Origin: JAKVCB01 sp963578605
GTDB taxonomy: Bacteria > Planctomycetota > Planctomycetia > Pirellulales > Lacipirellulaceae
NCBI GenBank assembly: GCA_963578605.1
Contig: CAUZEA010000011.1
Coordinates: forward strand, 18,210-82,209
Direction of reading: 5' to 3'
Length of the DNA stretch: 64,000 nucleotides
Made by a program: the position numbers and the translations under genes. This document shows, piece after piece, positions 17,652 through 25,792 of the stretch. The notes under the pieces are model-generated. The model was not told the origin of the DNA, ran no database searches, and saw only the letters and a list, made by a program, of their open reading frames with translations. Within the stretch, counting starts at the first letter, position 1; every line of letters begins with the position of its first letter.

Positions 17652-19116
17652 CGGTACCATCGGCGGGCAGATCAGTACCCGCTTGGCCCAGCGAATCACG
17701 CCACACGGTGTAATCAGCCGCATCGACCACGCCGTTGGCGTTGTAGTCGCCCGCCGAGGAGAAGTTGGTATCACCCGGAATAGTGAATTCCCATGTGATT
17801 GGATGGATTTCGTACAACGTGCCGTTCTGGACGATGTGCAGCCGGCCCAGACCGTCGTCACCCAGCTCGGGAACCGCGGTCAACGATTCCGTTCCACTCC
17901 AGACGGTGGGGGAAGTTTCATAGTCCCAACTGTCGTATGGGACAATACTGTCGAGCATGCCATTATGCATGACGAATATGTTGCCGTTCATCTCTGCGAT
18001 GAAGTCCACTTCTGCCCACCGAGGGTTGGGTGGCGCGAAACTGCTACTGGTCGCTACACCTGCGGGGAAATTGGTGAAGCTCGTCAGGTCGCCCCAGCCA
18101 TTGCCGTCGGCATCAGGATTGGGGTAGTGCGTAATCGAATTTCCCAGAGTGGTGTGCGTCTCGCCGGTAATGGCCCACATGCCGACGTACCAGGCGTCGA
18201 CGATTTCGTTTCCGACCAGGTTGATGTCCCTGGCTGGCCAGCCGAGGATGTCATCCGGTTCGACACTCAGCGCAATCGTGCGGGAATTCACGATGCGATT
18301 GAAGGCCACATCGACGTCGCTGGCCCGCGTGACAGCCAGCGCTGCGAGATACCAACGTCCGGTGGTCGCGCGTTGAGCACCCACTGGATCGTGGTTGAGA
18401 ATCGTGTTCCGCTCGACGGTCACGTTGGAGCCAGGGGCGGCGCGGGCAATGTAAACCGAATGACGGGTAGCCTCTTTAATCAAGTTGTCGGCAATCAGCA
18501 CGTTCGTTGGGTTGCTCACCTCAATGCCGTAGCCCCAACCCGGGTCCAAACCGACCGTGCCCAGGATCTCGTTGTTTGTAATGGTTACCCCGTCGAAAAT
18601 GCCCGATGTGGAAGTGTCTGCGCTAATGCCCACAGCTGTGTTCCGCACACGGAGGTTCGTGAAAGTGACGTTGGTCACATTCGTCGTCCCGGTAAAGTTG
18701 CCAATCCCATGGGTGTTGGTCAACAGCGGCAGTGTGCCTTCGATCTGTAGGTTTTGGATACGGAGATTGTGCACGTTGCTGCCCGTGTAGAAGCCAAACT
18801 GCGCATCTGACGGAAGCTTGAGGATCGTTTGGCCTGGCCCTTGTCCTTGGAGGATCAAATCGGTCTTGTTTTGAATCAAGACCGCCTGGTTGAACGGGGC
18901 GTACCGTGCGAGGTTATATGTTCCGGCCGAAAGAGTAATAGTCGTATCGTTCGCGGCCGATTCAATGATCGACTTCAAATCGTCTTGCGGCGTGACGCTG
19001 ATGAAGGTGGTTGCGGCAACCGTGCCCATGAATAGAACCCCGGCAATGAGCGACGTGGCAATAACCCACGCAACTGAAATCAAGTGAATTCGTTGCATGT
19101 CTGAAAAGCTTATCAT
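17476..19116 (-). CDS. PEP-CTERM sorted right-handed beta-helix protein with dockerin repeat
   Basis: 546 residues. An N-terminal export signal (WVIATSLIAGVLFMGTVAATT) precedes a pectate-lyase-like beta-helix: repeated ~22-residue rungs such as VTFTNLRVRNTAVGI and VTITNNEILGTVG run from residue ~60 to 330. A WxxxD-rich region of unknown fold follows, then a dockerin-type loop DYNANGVVDAADYTVWRDS and a second partial loop. The protein ends VPEP, a hydrophobic helix and a short basic tail, the exosortase signal of Gram-negative surface proteins. Beta-helix members bind or cleave polysaccharides; catalytic residues cannot be assigned. Its start ATG overlaps the stop TGA of the copy before it. 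Confidence 0.88.
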   Translation of the reverse strand: MISFSDMQRIHLISVAWVIATSLIAGVLFMGTVAATTFISVTPQDDLKSIIESAANDTTITLSAGTYNLARYAPFNQAVLIQNKTDLILQGQGPGQTILKLPSDAQFGFYTGSNVHNLRIQNLQIEGTLPLLTNTHGIGNFTGTTNVTNVTFTNLRVRNTAVGISADTSTSGIFDGVTITNNEILGTVGLDPGWGYGIEVSNPTNVLIADNLIKEATRHSVYIARAAPGSNVTVERNTILNHDPVGAQRATTGRWYLAALAVTRASDVDVAFNRIVNSRTIALSVEPDDILGWPARDINLVGNEIVDAWYVGMWAITGETHTTLGNSITHYPNPDADGNGWGDLTSFTNFPAGVATSSSFAPPNPRWAEVDFIAEMNGNIFVMHNGMLDSIVPYDSWDYETSPTVWSGTESLTAVPELGDDGLGRLHIVQNGTLYEIHPITWEFTIPGDTNFSSAGDYNANGVVDAADYTVWRDSLGQAGTDLPADGTGDGVVYRMDYDYWKTRFGDSTGDSGAATVPEPASGTFLFLAWLALLLVGSQPWLSPAR

Positions 19117-19285
19117 GCAGGTAACAATCGAGGTTGACTCCTGACCAACAGCAGGACAATCCAGGCGAAAAACAGGAACGTGTCAGAAGCAGGCTCCGGC
19201 ACAGTGGCCGCGCCACTGTCACCTGTCGAGTCACCAAAGCATGTTTTCCAACACGTGTAATCGACCCGGTAGACGACGCCGTCGC
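19042..19285. repeat. Direct repeat, right copy (pairs with 17408-17651)
   Basis: Right-hand copy of the 244 bp repeat. It includes the start codon of the intact PEP-CTERM gene and the 3' end of an otherwise missing upstream copy. Similarity breaks abruptly just after the shared GACGCCGTCGC word. Confidence 0.85.
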
Positions 19286-19301
19286 AGGGAAAGGTCTTCA
19301 A
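19113..19301 (-). pseudogene. 3' remnant of an upstream PEP-CTERM gene copy
   Basis: The last ~60 codons of a paralogue of the adjacent intact gene: GVVYRVDYTCWKTCFGDST, then VPEP, helix and tail ending LLPA. Everything 5' of this is gone, replaced by unrelated sequence near 19290. Its TGA stop (19113-19115) overlaps the ATG of the intact copy (19114-19116), an ATGA junction that would couple translation in the original array. Confidence 0.8.
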
Positions 19302-19800
19302 TGACCAACCACTTTACTCAGCTGCTCCTGTCATTCTACCATAAACGGACCGGCAGGCACCGAAGCAACGCAACTCATCGCCGGATCGACTGTTACCGAA
19401 AAGGCTGTCTCGTTCCACGTGCTGCCGCGAATTGTGTTCCATCCGAAGTTGCCGCGACCAGTTTTTCCGAACACATCGTAGTCGTCGAGAAAGCCGGCGT
19501 TGCAGTAGCCGAAGCGACTGATGGTGCCAGCGTTTCTGGGCGAATGCAACCAACCAGCAGTGTTCGACTTAAACTCCGAGTTCGACATCGATCGGTCGAA
19601 ATCGCTGTTGCTTAAGGACCACGTGTTATGTTCTGCAAGGGAGTGTGGCATCGACCGCCCGAGTTATCTGCTGCTCTGCTCTTGAGCAGTGTCACGGACC
19701 CCGAATGAGACGTAACCGAGCCGAACATCCCGGGCCATCGGCGTGTCGATGACGGTTAACCAGGGAACCAAACCAGTTCCACGCAGAGTGGTCCTGGACC
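19302..19800. other. Region of probable gene debris, no named gene
   Basis: About 500 bp between the array remnant and the aminotransferase stop. A minus-strand frame at 19331-19651 reads fairly protein-like (RGNFGWNTIRGSTWNETAFS) and could be a fragment of another secreted protein, but it has no start signal, no complete domain and no recognisable family. Confidence 0.4.
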
Positions 19801-21177
19801 TCAAGCCAGGCGGCGAAAGCCCGCGTGCTTGACGGGACCACCAATGCGCTGCTGCAGGTCGTCGCGGTGGAGTCCAATCCCGATTTCTTCGAAGACCGGA
19901 TCGCATGCTTCCAGGAAATCGTCGACGTGCCGATCCTCGTGAGACAACATGGGAAAGAAACCGCCGGAGACGAGAAATCCATGCTCCAACATCCGCACCG
20001 TCCAAAGCGTCTGAATCTCATTCGCCTGGGGAGAGTCGAAACTAAAGAATTGAAGGCCCGGATAACCACTGGCGATAAAAGGAACCTTGTACCCTTCGGC
20101 AATGCTGCGCAGTCCATCACGGACCCGCTGGCCAATACGGTCAATGTGAGAAGGCACATCTACTTCCATCAACTTTTTCACCGTGGCCACTCCTGCAGCG
20201 GGTCCCACCGCCTCGGTCCACAGTGCGCTGGAGATGAAGGTGTCCTGTGCGGCTTGCATTGTGTCCGCCTGTCCGATCACTGCAGCAATCGGATGCCCGT
20301 TGCCCAAGGTTTTGGCGAACACGGCCAGGTCGGGTTCGACTCCGTACTTGAGGTGGGCCCCACCGCAACAGAGTTTCCAACCGATCGTAATCTCGTCGAA
20401 AATGAGTTTCGCCCCGCAGTGATCTGCGAGCTCCCGTACCCCTTCCAAGAATCCAGGTTCAGGTGGTTGTTGTCTCGTAGGTTCCATGACGATCGCAGCC
20501 AGTTCTTTCCCGTGCTGCTGGACGATACTCTTCAGTTCGTCAATGCGGTTGTAGGTAAAGGGGAACGATGTTCCTGCCAGACCACGAGGAATTCCCCTCG
20601 GCTCCAACCCGGGTAGCAAGTGCCAGTTGCCGAGCCGATCAACCATTTCTTCGCCTTCGGCAGGTTCGTCGCCTTCGGTGGGCAGGTTGGCTGCCAAATA
20701 CCAATCATGCCAGCCGTGATAACCGCAAAAGGCGACTTTGTCGCGACGAGTCCGCGCACGGGCAATGCGAACTGCGATTGCCATGGTCTCACCTCCGACA
20801 CGTCCGAACCGGGCCATCTCTGCCCAGGGATGAAGCTGCATGAGAAGTTCGGCGAGTTCCACTTCATCAGGTGGGTTAAGTGTGCACAGCCCCCCTTTGT
20901 GCACCCGTTCGACAACCGCCGCAGTAACGTCGGGATCGGCGTAGCCCAGCACGGTGGCACCGATGCCGCAGACACACATGTCGACATAACGACGCCCGTC
21001 GAGGTCGACGACTTCGGCTCCCTGGGCTTCGGCAAAATAGGTGGGCCATTGATCGGGCGCAAACATTTCCTGTCGCTTGCCAAACAATTGTGTGCCACCT
21101 GGAATTAACTTTTTGGCTCGCTGATATAACTGGTTACCGCTGTTCTGGACACGGTCTTTTTTGGATGGTTGGGTCAT
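19801..21177 (-). CDS. Class III PLP aminotransferase, glutamate-1-semialdehyde aminomutase-like
   Basis: 458 residues from the ATG at 21177; a TTG at 21189 is also open. Fold type I hallmarks are present: the PLP Lys in VFAKTLGNGHPIAAVIG, the Asp in LIFDEITIGWK, the Gly-rich GRVGGETMAIAVRIARA cofactor loop, and YHGWHDWYLA. The pattern resembles HemL-related aminotransferases found in sugar or polyketide clusters more than housekeeping HemL, which is shorter (~430). It probably moves an amino group within or onto a small keto/aldehyde substrate. The gene is isolated; a divergent promoter region separates it from fhcB. Confidence 0.82.
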   Translation of the reverse strand: MTQPSKKDRVQNSGNQLYQRAKKLIPGGTQLFGKRQEMFAPDQWPTYFAEAQGAEVVDLDGRRYVDMCVCGIGATVLGYADPDVTAAVVERVHKGGLCTLNPPDEVELAELLMQLHPWAEMARFGRVGGETMAIAVRIARARTRRDKVAFCGYHGWHDWYLAANLPTEGDEPAEGEEMVDRLGNWHLLPGLEPRGIPRGLAGTSFPFTYNRIDELKSIVQQHGKELAAIVMEPTRQQPPEPGFLEGVRELADHCGAKLIFDEITIGWKLCCGGAHLKYGVEPDLAVFAKTLGNGHPIAAVIGQADTMQAAQDTFISSALWTEAVGPAAGVATVKKLMEVDVPSHIDRIGQRVRDGLRSIAEGYKVPFIASGYPGLQFFSFDSPQANEIQTLWTVRMLEHGFLVSGGFFPMLSHEDRHVDDFLEACDPVFEEIGIGLHRDDLQQRIGGPVKHAGFRRLA

Positions 21178-21450
21178 ACTGTTCACCAAAAGTGCGGGAT
21201 AGCGGGATAGATCGGGGTTCGTACCAGCCCCACGTCATGGGCTTCCAATGCTGCAACATACTGCCAATGCGAGCACCAAATCAAGAATCACTTTTGCGGA
21301 AAATCCTGGAGGGTACACAGGTTGAGGCACACCCCAATTCCAGGCAGGATTTATGGCTCGTTAACCGTAGCAAAAATTGTGACGCGGTGGACGCGAGGGG
21401 ACCGACAACGTTAGAATAGTAACCATTGTGAGCTTGGTTAGGTTTCCAAC

Positions 21451-21500
21451 TCACCCCCGATGGGAAATATCGGCCTCACCCCCAATGGGAAATATCGGCC
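21451..21500. repeat. Tandem 25-bp direct repeat upstream of fhcB
   Basis: Two adjacent 25-bp units, 21451-21475 and 21476-21500, differ at one base (CCCCCGATGGG / CCCCCAATGGG). In the first unit CCGAT and ATCGG form a short inverted pair around GGGAAAT. The repeat lies 22 bp before the fhcB start and could be a protein-binding site. Confidence 0.75.
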
Positions 21501-21521
21501 CACTGCAGAAAACCAGCATAT

Positions 21522-22862
21522 ATGTCCACCGCCCAAACGCCAACCAATGGGTCCCCGGAAATAAAGATCGTCGAAGACGCCACTTGTACCTTTTGCGGAT
21601 GTGTTTGCGACGATATCGAATTGCACGTCGAAAATAACAGCCACATTACCAAGGCCAAGCGGGCCTGCGCGCTCGGCAAAGCATGGTTTTTCAATCATAA
21701 AGTTGAGGACGGTCCGAGTTGTTTAATCGACGGCCAGCCAGCCACGCTCGAAGCGGGTTATGACCGTGCGGCACAAATCTTGAGCCGTGGAAAATACCCA
21801 ATTGTTTACGGCCTCTCCGATTCAACCTGTGAAGCACAGCGGGTGGCCGTCTCGATTGGCGATTGGATCGGGGCCTGCGTCGACACCACGACCAGTGTTT
21901 GCCATGGCCCTTCAGGAATGGCATTTCAGAGTGTGGGAGAAGTGACCTGCACGCTGGGCGAGGTGGCTAACCGAGGCGACTTCATCATGTTTTGGGGATC
22001 CAATCCTGCGGAAAGCCATCCCCGGCACTTCACCAAATACAGTTTGATGCCCAAAGGAATGTTTGTCCCGAACGGCCGTAAAGACCGCACCTGTGTGATG
22101 GTCGATGTGCGCAAAACCAAGAGTGTGGCAGCTGCTGACCTCTTCTTTCAAATCAAGCCACGCAAAGATTTTGAAGCATTGTGGACATTGCGGGCTCTAG
22201 CGGCTGGTATCGAACTCGAAGCAGCCCTGGTCGAACGCGAGACCGGTATCGAACTGGCCCGCTGGCAAGATCTCATGGATCGCATGAAAGCCGCCAGGTT
22301 TGGTGCAATCTTCTTCGGCATGGGACTGACGATGACCCGCGGCAAACATTGCAACAGCGAGGCCTTGCTCGCATTGACCCGCGACATGAACCAATTTACA
22401 CGCTTCGTTGCCAAACCAAATCGCGGGCATGGGAACGTCACTGGTGCCGATAACGTGGTCGCCTGGCGTACCGGTTACCAGTTTGGTGTGAATCACGCCC
22501 GTGGTTATCCACGGTTTAACCCGGGTGAGTACACAACGAGCGATACACTCGCCCGGGGTGAAGCCGATGCGGCATTAATTATTGCCTGTGACCCGCTGGC
22601 CAATTTCTCCCAGCCGGCCCGCAATCACCTGCAATCGATCCCTTACATCGCACTGGACCCGAAAGAAACACCAACCACGCGGAGTGCCGCCGTCGCTTTT
22701 ACGGTCGCCACTTACGGCATTAATACCGGGGGAACGGTCTATCGCATGGACGACGTGCCGATTCCACTACGGGCCGCATTCCCGTCGCCCCACCCAAGCG
22801 ATGAAGAGGTGCTGCGTGGTATTGAGGCAAAGGTCAAACAACTCAAGGGTATTGTCGCTTAG
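21522..22862 (+). CDS. fhcB: Formylmethanofuran dehydrogenase-type subunit B
   Basis: 446 residues, similar to FwdB/FmdB of methanogens and FhcB of methylotrophic bacteria and planctomycetes. In bacteria the FhcABCD complex transfers and hydrolyses the formyl group from the methanopterin path to give formate. The N-terminal CTFCGCVCDD (Cys22, 25, 27, 29) plus Cys49 resemble the 4Fe-4S site of the archaeal enzyme. Cys127 in SVCHGPSGMA sits where FwdB places its tungsten/molybdenum ligand. WGSNPAESHPRH and the later GHGNVTGADNV follow family order. It converges on recQ with a 13-bp gap. No clear ribosome site is seen. fhcA and fhcC are 3-6 kb downstream. Confidence 0.9.
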   Translation: MSTAQTPTNGSPEIKIVEDATCTFCGCVCDDIELHVENNSHITKAKRACALGKAWFFNHKVEDGPSCLIDGQPATLEAGYDRAAQILSRGKYPIVYGLSDSTCEAQRVAVSIGDWIGACVDTTTSVCHGPSGMAFQSVGEVTCTLGEVANRGDFIMFWGSNPAESHPRHFTKYSLMPKGMFVPNGRKDRTCVMVDVRKTKSVAAADLFFQIKPRKDFEALWTLRALAAGIELEAALVERETGIELARWQDLMDRMKAARFGAIFFGMGLTMTRGKHCNSEALLALTRDMNQFTRFVAKPNRGHGNVTGADNVVAWRTGYQFGVNHARGYPRFNPGEYTTSDTLARGEADAALIIACDPLANFSQPARNHLQSIPYIALDPKETPTTRSAAVAFTVATYGINTGGTVYRMDDVPIPLRAAFPSPHPSDEEVLRGIEAKVKQLKGIVA

Positions 22863-22875
22863 CGCTGCGCTAGCA

Positions 22876-24888
22876 CTACGAAGGCGCTGGCGTTGTTTCC
22901 ACAACGCTCAGCACATCGGCAAACGGAACTCGGTGAAGTCGACCAAACTCAGGATGTTGTCGCAAACCGGCACGGCTTGTAGCCGGTGAACGAATTCCAC
23001 ACAGGAAGCGGGCCAATTGGCGCGGGACGGCAAGAGCCTCCTGCCGGCTGGCCTTAAGTTCACCCATGACCCGTCGATCGGCTTCGTCAATCCGTGGCCG
23101 TGGAGCGGGGGGTAACTTTTGCGCCGGCTTGCCAAGACAACGGTCGCAGTGACCGCAGTTGGCATGACTCTCACCAAAGTAGTTCAGCAGGTGACTGGTC
23201 AAACAACCGGGGTGACTGGCGAACTCAACCACCTGGGTAACCCGCTCGATCTGTTGGCGTTCCCGCTCGAGAAATCGCTCATGCAGCGTGCCTACCAATT
23301 CTCGCCGATCGGTGGCCTCGCGCAGCCGCCGATACCCGTGGCGCACCCCGACTGCCTCAACGACCAGGTCTCCTTGCTGCTCGAGATAATTGAGGGCGGC
23401 CACGATCCGCTCCCGTGGCTGACCGAGGGTGCGTGCTGCCTGGTTCGCGTCGAGGGTGAACCATGTCTTTGCCGGGCGGGCAGATTTAAAGAGCGCAGTC
23501 AAGAACGCTTGCCGATCGGGATCGAATTGTGCGATCATTTTCTCGGTCGGTTTGAGTGGCTGGAACTTGAACTGTGTGTAAAACGGGCCGGTCGCCTTGA
23601 TAAAACCGTCGAGTTCGAGATACGTCAGCAGAGTTTTGACCACCAAATCGCGCACATCTTGCTCGATCGACAGGTCGTAGATCGAGATGTCCAGTTCGGT
23701 CCCCTGCCCCAGGAGCACACGTACCAGCCCATCGACCGCTTCGACGGTGGGTGTATCGCCATAGGAAAAATTTTCCAGGGTGATGACATCTGCCGCACAA
23801 GCCAGCATTTCGCAAACGGCTGGCTCCCCATCGCGCCCGGCGCGACCGATTTCTTGCATGTAGCTCTCCAACCCCTGCGGCAGATTGTAGTGGTAAACAG
23901 CACGAATGTTCGACTTGTCGACACCCATCCCAAAAGCAATCGTGGCGACGACAATCATGTCATCAGCCGCCATAAATTCGTCTTGAATCTCGGTTCGCTC
24001 CTGATGTTTTATCCCGGCGTGGTACGGTCGAGCATGAGTTCCGCGACTTGCCAAAAAGGCAGCAACACGGGTCGCGGTACGTTGCAGCGTCACGTAAACG
24101 ACGGTTGGGCCACGTGGGTGTTCCGACAAACGTCGGCACAACAGTTCGTCGCGATCTGGACTACGGCAGGCACTTACCCGCAACTGCAGGTTGGGGCGAT
24201 AAAAACCGGTGTGCACGATATCGCCCTCGGCAATGTTGAACGAACAGGCAATGTCGGCCGCCACCTGGGGGGTAGCTGTTGCGGTTAGTGCCAACACACG
24301 GCCAACGCGTAGCTGATCGGCCAGGGCCGCAATCTTGAGATAGTCGGGGCGAAAATTGTGCCCCCACTGACTAATACAATGCGCCTCGTCGACGGCTAGC
24401 AAACTAATCTCCCGCCGCGCCATGTCGTGCAAAAATCGTTCGTTCCCCAACCGCTCTGGCGAAACATAAAGAATACGCAAACGACCACGGTTCAGTTCCT
24501 CAAACACTTCCAACGCCTCCGCACGAGATAAACTCGAGTCGAGCCGCGCGGCAGGGATATCGTGTGCCCGGAGAAAGTCGATCTGGTCCTTCATCAAGGC
24601 AATCAACGGAGAAATCACCACGGTCAACCCGTCGAACATCAAGGCAGGACATTGATAGCAAAGACTCTTCCCACTGCCAGTCGGAAAGATTGCCAAGACC
24701 GATCGCCCCTCGAGCAAACGCGAAATCGTCTCTTGTTGCCCGGGTCGAAAATCGCGGAATCCGAAGACCTGCCGCAAGACTTCGGTTGGGGTCAACAACG
24801 CCGCTGGCTCTGTGCTTGTGTTCGATTCGGCAAGTCTCGTCTTTGTTTCGGTAAGCGTCGTCTTCGATTCGGCAAACGGTGCGGTCAT
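22876..24888 (-). CDS. recQ: ATP-dependent DNA helicase RecQ
   Basis: 670 residues. Superfamily 2 motifs are in order: Walker A PTGSGKSLCYQC at 69-80, DEAH (167-170) in VDEAHCISQWGHNFRPDY, and motif VI QEIGRAGRDGEP. The RecQ zinc site is present near the C-terminus (CGHCDRC preceded by a distant Cys), and a winged-helix RQC part separates the helicase core from it; there is no clear HRDC domain. It unwinds DNA 3' to 5' in recombination and repair. GAGAGGAG lies eight bases before the ATG. The first ~25 residues are a Thr/Glu/Ser-rich imperfect repeat unlike the family. A perfect palindrome sits just upstream. Confidence 0.93.
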   Translation of the reverse strand: MTAPFAESKTTLTETKTRLAESNTSTEPAALLTPTEVLRQVFGFRDFRPGQQETISRLLEGRSVLAIFPTGSGKSLCYQCPALMFDGLTVVISPLIALMKDQIDFLRAHDIPAARLDSSLSRAEALEVFEELNRGRLRILYVSPERLGNERFLHDMARREISLLAVDEAHCISQWGHNFRPDYLKIAALADQLRVGRVLALTATATPQVAADIACSFNIAEGDIVHTGFYRPNLQLRVSACRSPDRDELLCRRLSEHPRGPTVVYVTLQRTATRVAAFLASRGTHARPYHAGIKHQERTEIQDEFMAADDMIVVATIAFGMGVDKSNIRAVYHYNLPQGLESYMQEIGRAGRDGEPAVCEMLACAADVITLENFSYGDTPTVEAVDGLVRVLLGQGTELDISIYDLSIEQDVRDLVVKTLLTYLELDGFIKATGPFYTQFKFQPLKPTEKMIAQFDPDRQAFLTALFKSARPAKTWFTLDANQAARTLGQPRERIVAALNYLEQQGDLVVEAVGVRHGYRRLREATDRRELVGTLHERFLERERQQIERVTQVVEFASHPGCLTSHLLNYFGESHANCGHCDRCLGKPAQKLPPAPRPRIDEADRRVMGELKASRQEALAVPRQLARFLCGIRSPATSRAGLRQHPEFGRLHRVPFADVLSVVETTPAPS

Positions 24889-24917
24889 CGGAATGCTCCT
24901 CTCGCTGAAGGATCATG

Positions 24918-24947
24918 GAGATACATGTACTTATGTACATGTATCTC
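24918..24947. promoter_or_regulatory. Perfect 13-bp inverted repeat upstream of recQ
   Basis: GAGATACATGTAC, spacer TTAT, then its exact complement GTACATGTATCTC. The element lies 30 bp before the recQ start codon. No T-run follows on either strand, so it does not look like an intrinsic terminator. It fits an operator for a dimeric regulator or a hairpin in the recQ leader. The factor is unknown. Confidence 0.7.
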
Positions 24948-25033
24948 GGCCATCATACCACCCTTCATCAGAGCGCCAACCCCTTGCCGGCGGACCATTC
25001 CTGAAAATCTTGGGCTGCTCTGCGAAAACACCA

Positions 25034-25540
25034 TCATCGCAGTGGCTGTTTGCCCATCAAACGCCTTAACAGCGCGATCTGGCCGGCATGGACCAACTCG
25101 TGACCAGAAGCCCACTCGATGGCCCCCAACTTGGTATCGAACACGGGATGGGGTTGCCCGACAGGCACATCCAGTTGTTGGTCAGTCTGCTCGGCAAGTT
25201 CGGCCCGCGCCTGCTCGTAAACACCCTCAAAAACCGCCTGGATTGTTTTGGCGGCAAGATTATTCTGCGACCCGGCAACCGGCTCGGATCCTTTCCCAAA
25301 ACTGGCACGGAACTCCTCTGGAATGAGGTTTTCGTCGGCATCAAGCGTCCCCCGCTGCCGCAGCAAACAGAGCCCATATTGTGAAGTGGCCAGGTGGCCA
25401 ACTTGCCAGGCGATGTGGGTGACCCCTTCGGCCGGTTGCCAGAACCACTCGTCAGACGACAAATCCTCAAGAAACATGTTGGTAAATCGCCGTGCAAACT
25501 GGATCTGACCCACGGCGGCCTGAACGCGATCGCGAGACAT
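25034..25540 (-). CDS. DinB-family protein
   Basis: 168 residues from the ATG at 25540, which has GGAGGT a few bases upstream; the open frame runs further upstream only through a repeat array. The four-helix DinB/YfiT-like fold is indicated by the metal-ligand pattern HIAWQVGHLATSQY and GHELVHAGQIALLRRLMG, giving the usual three His. Members are cytosolic thiol-S-transferase or damage-inducible proteins; biochemistry here is unknown. It is transcribed toward recQ with 145 bp between them and may share regulation. Confidence 0.83.
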   Translation of the reverse strand: MSRDRVQAAVGQIQFARRFTNMFLEDLSSDEWFWQPAEGVTHIAWQVGHLATSQYGLCLLRQRGTLDADENLIPEEFRASFGKGSEPVAGSQNNLAAKTIQAVFEGVYEQARAELAEQTDQQLDVPVGQPHPVFDTKLGAIEWASGHELVHAGQIALLRRLMGKQPLR

Positions 25541-25580
25541 GCTACCTCCTTCGGAGTTGGGGACAATCGCCGGTTCGGTC

Positions 25581-25648
25581 GTAGCAAAGTAGCAAAGTAG
25601 CAAAGTAGCAAAGTAGCAAAGTAGCAAAGTAGCAAAGTAGCAAAGTAG
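25581..25648. repeat. Eight-copy 8-bp tandem repeat
   Basis: GTAGCAAA repeated exactly eight times from 25581 to 25644, plus GTAG. It lies 40 bp upstream of the DinB gene start, in its probable promoter. Copy number could vary by slippage. Confidence 0.92.
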
Positions 25649-25740
25649 AGGAGTGCCGACTAGAATAGCCATTTTCTGTGCCAGTTTCGAGCCCCCCGTC
25701 GTTTGTTCAAGAAAATCTCGACTGGCCGCTAATACCTGCT

Positions 25741-25792
25741 GAACTGGTAAGCTGATGACCACAACTGAACTGGTAAGCTGATGACCACAAAC
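25741..25792. repeat. Tandem 26-bp duplication covering the fhcA start region
   Basis: Units 25741-25766 and 25767-25792 are identical over the first 24 bases (GAACTGGTAAGCTGATGACC...). Each contains an ATGACCACAA start. The first ATG (25755) opens only eight codons, ending in the TGA of the second unit just before the real ATG at 25781. Confidence 0.85.

Noticed and set aside
17683..18750. Plus-strand open frame of 355 codons
   Set aside because: It is antisense to the beta-helix PEP-CTERM gene and lacks any family pattern.
23119..24288. Plus-strand open frame of 389 codons
   Set aside because: It is antisense to recQ, which has complete helicase motifs.
24918..24947. Intrinsic terminator for the DinB gene
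   Set aside because: The stem is strong but A/T-rich and no T-run follows on the minus strand; an operator or leader hairpin fits better.
25581..25648. CRISPR-like array
   Set aside because: Units are 8 bp with no spacers; no cas genes in the window. The 18-bp array at 30838 also has no spacers.
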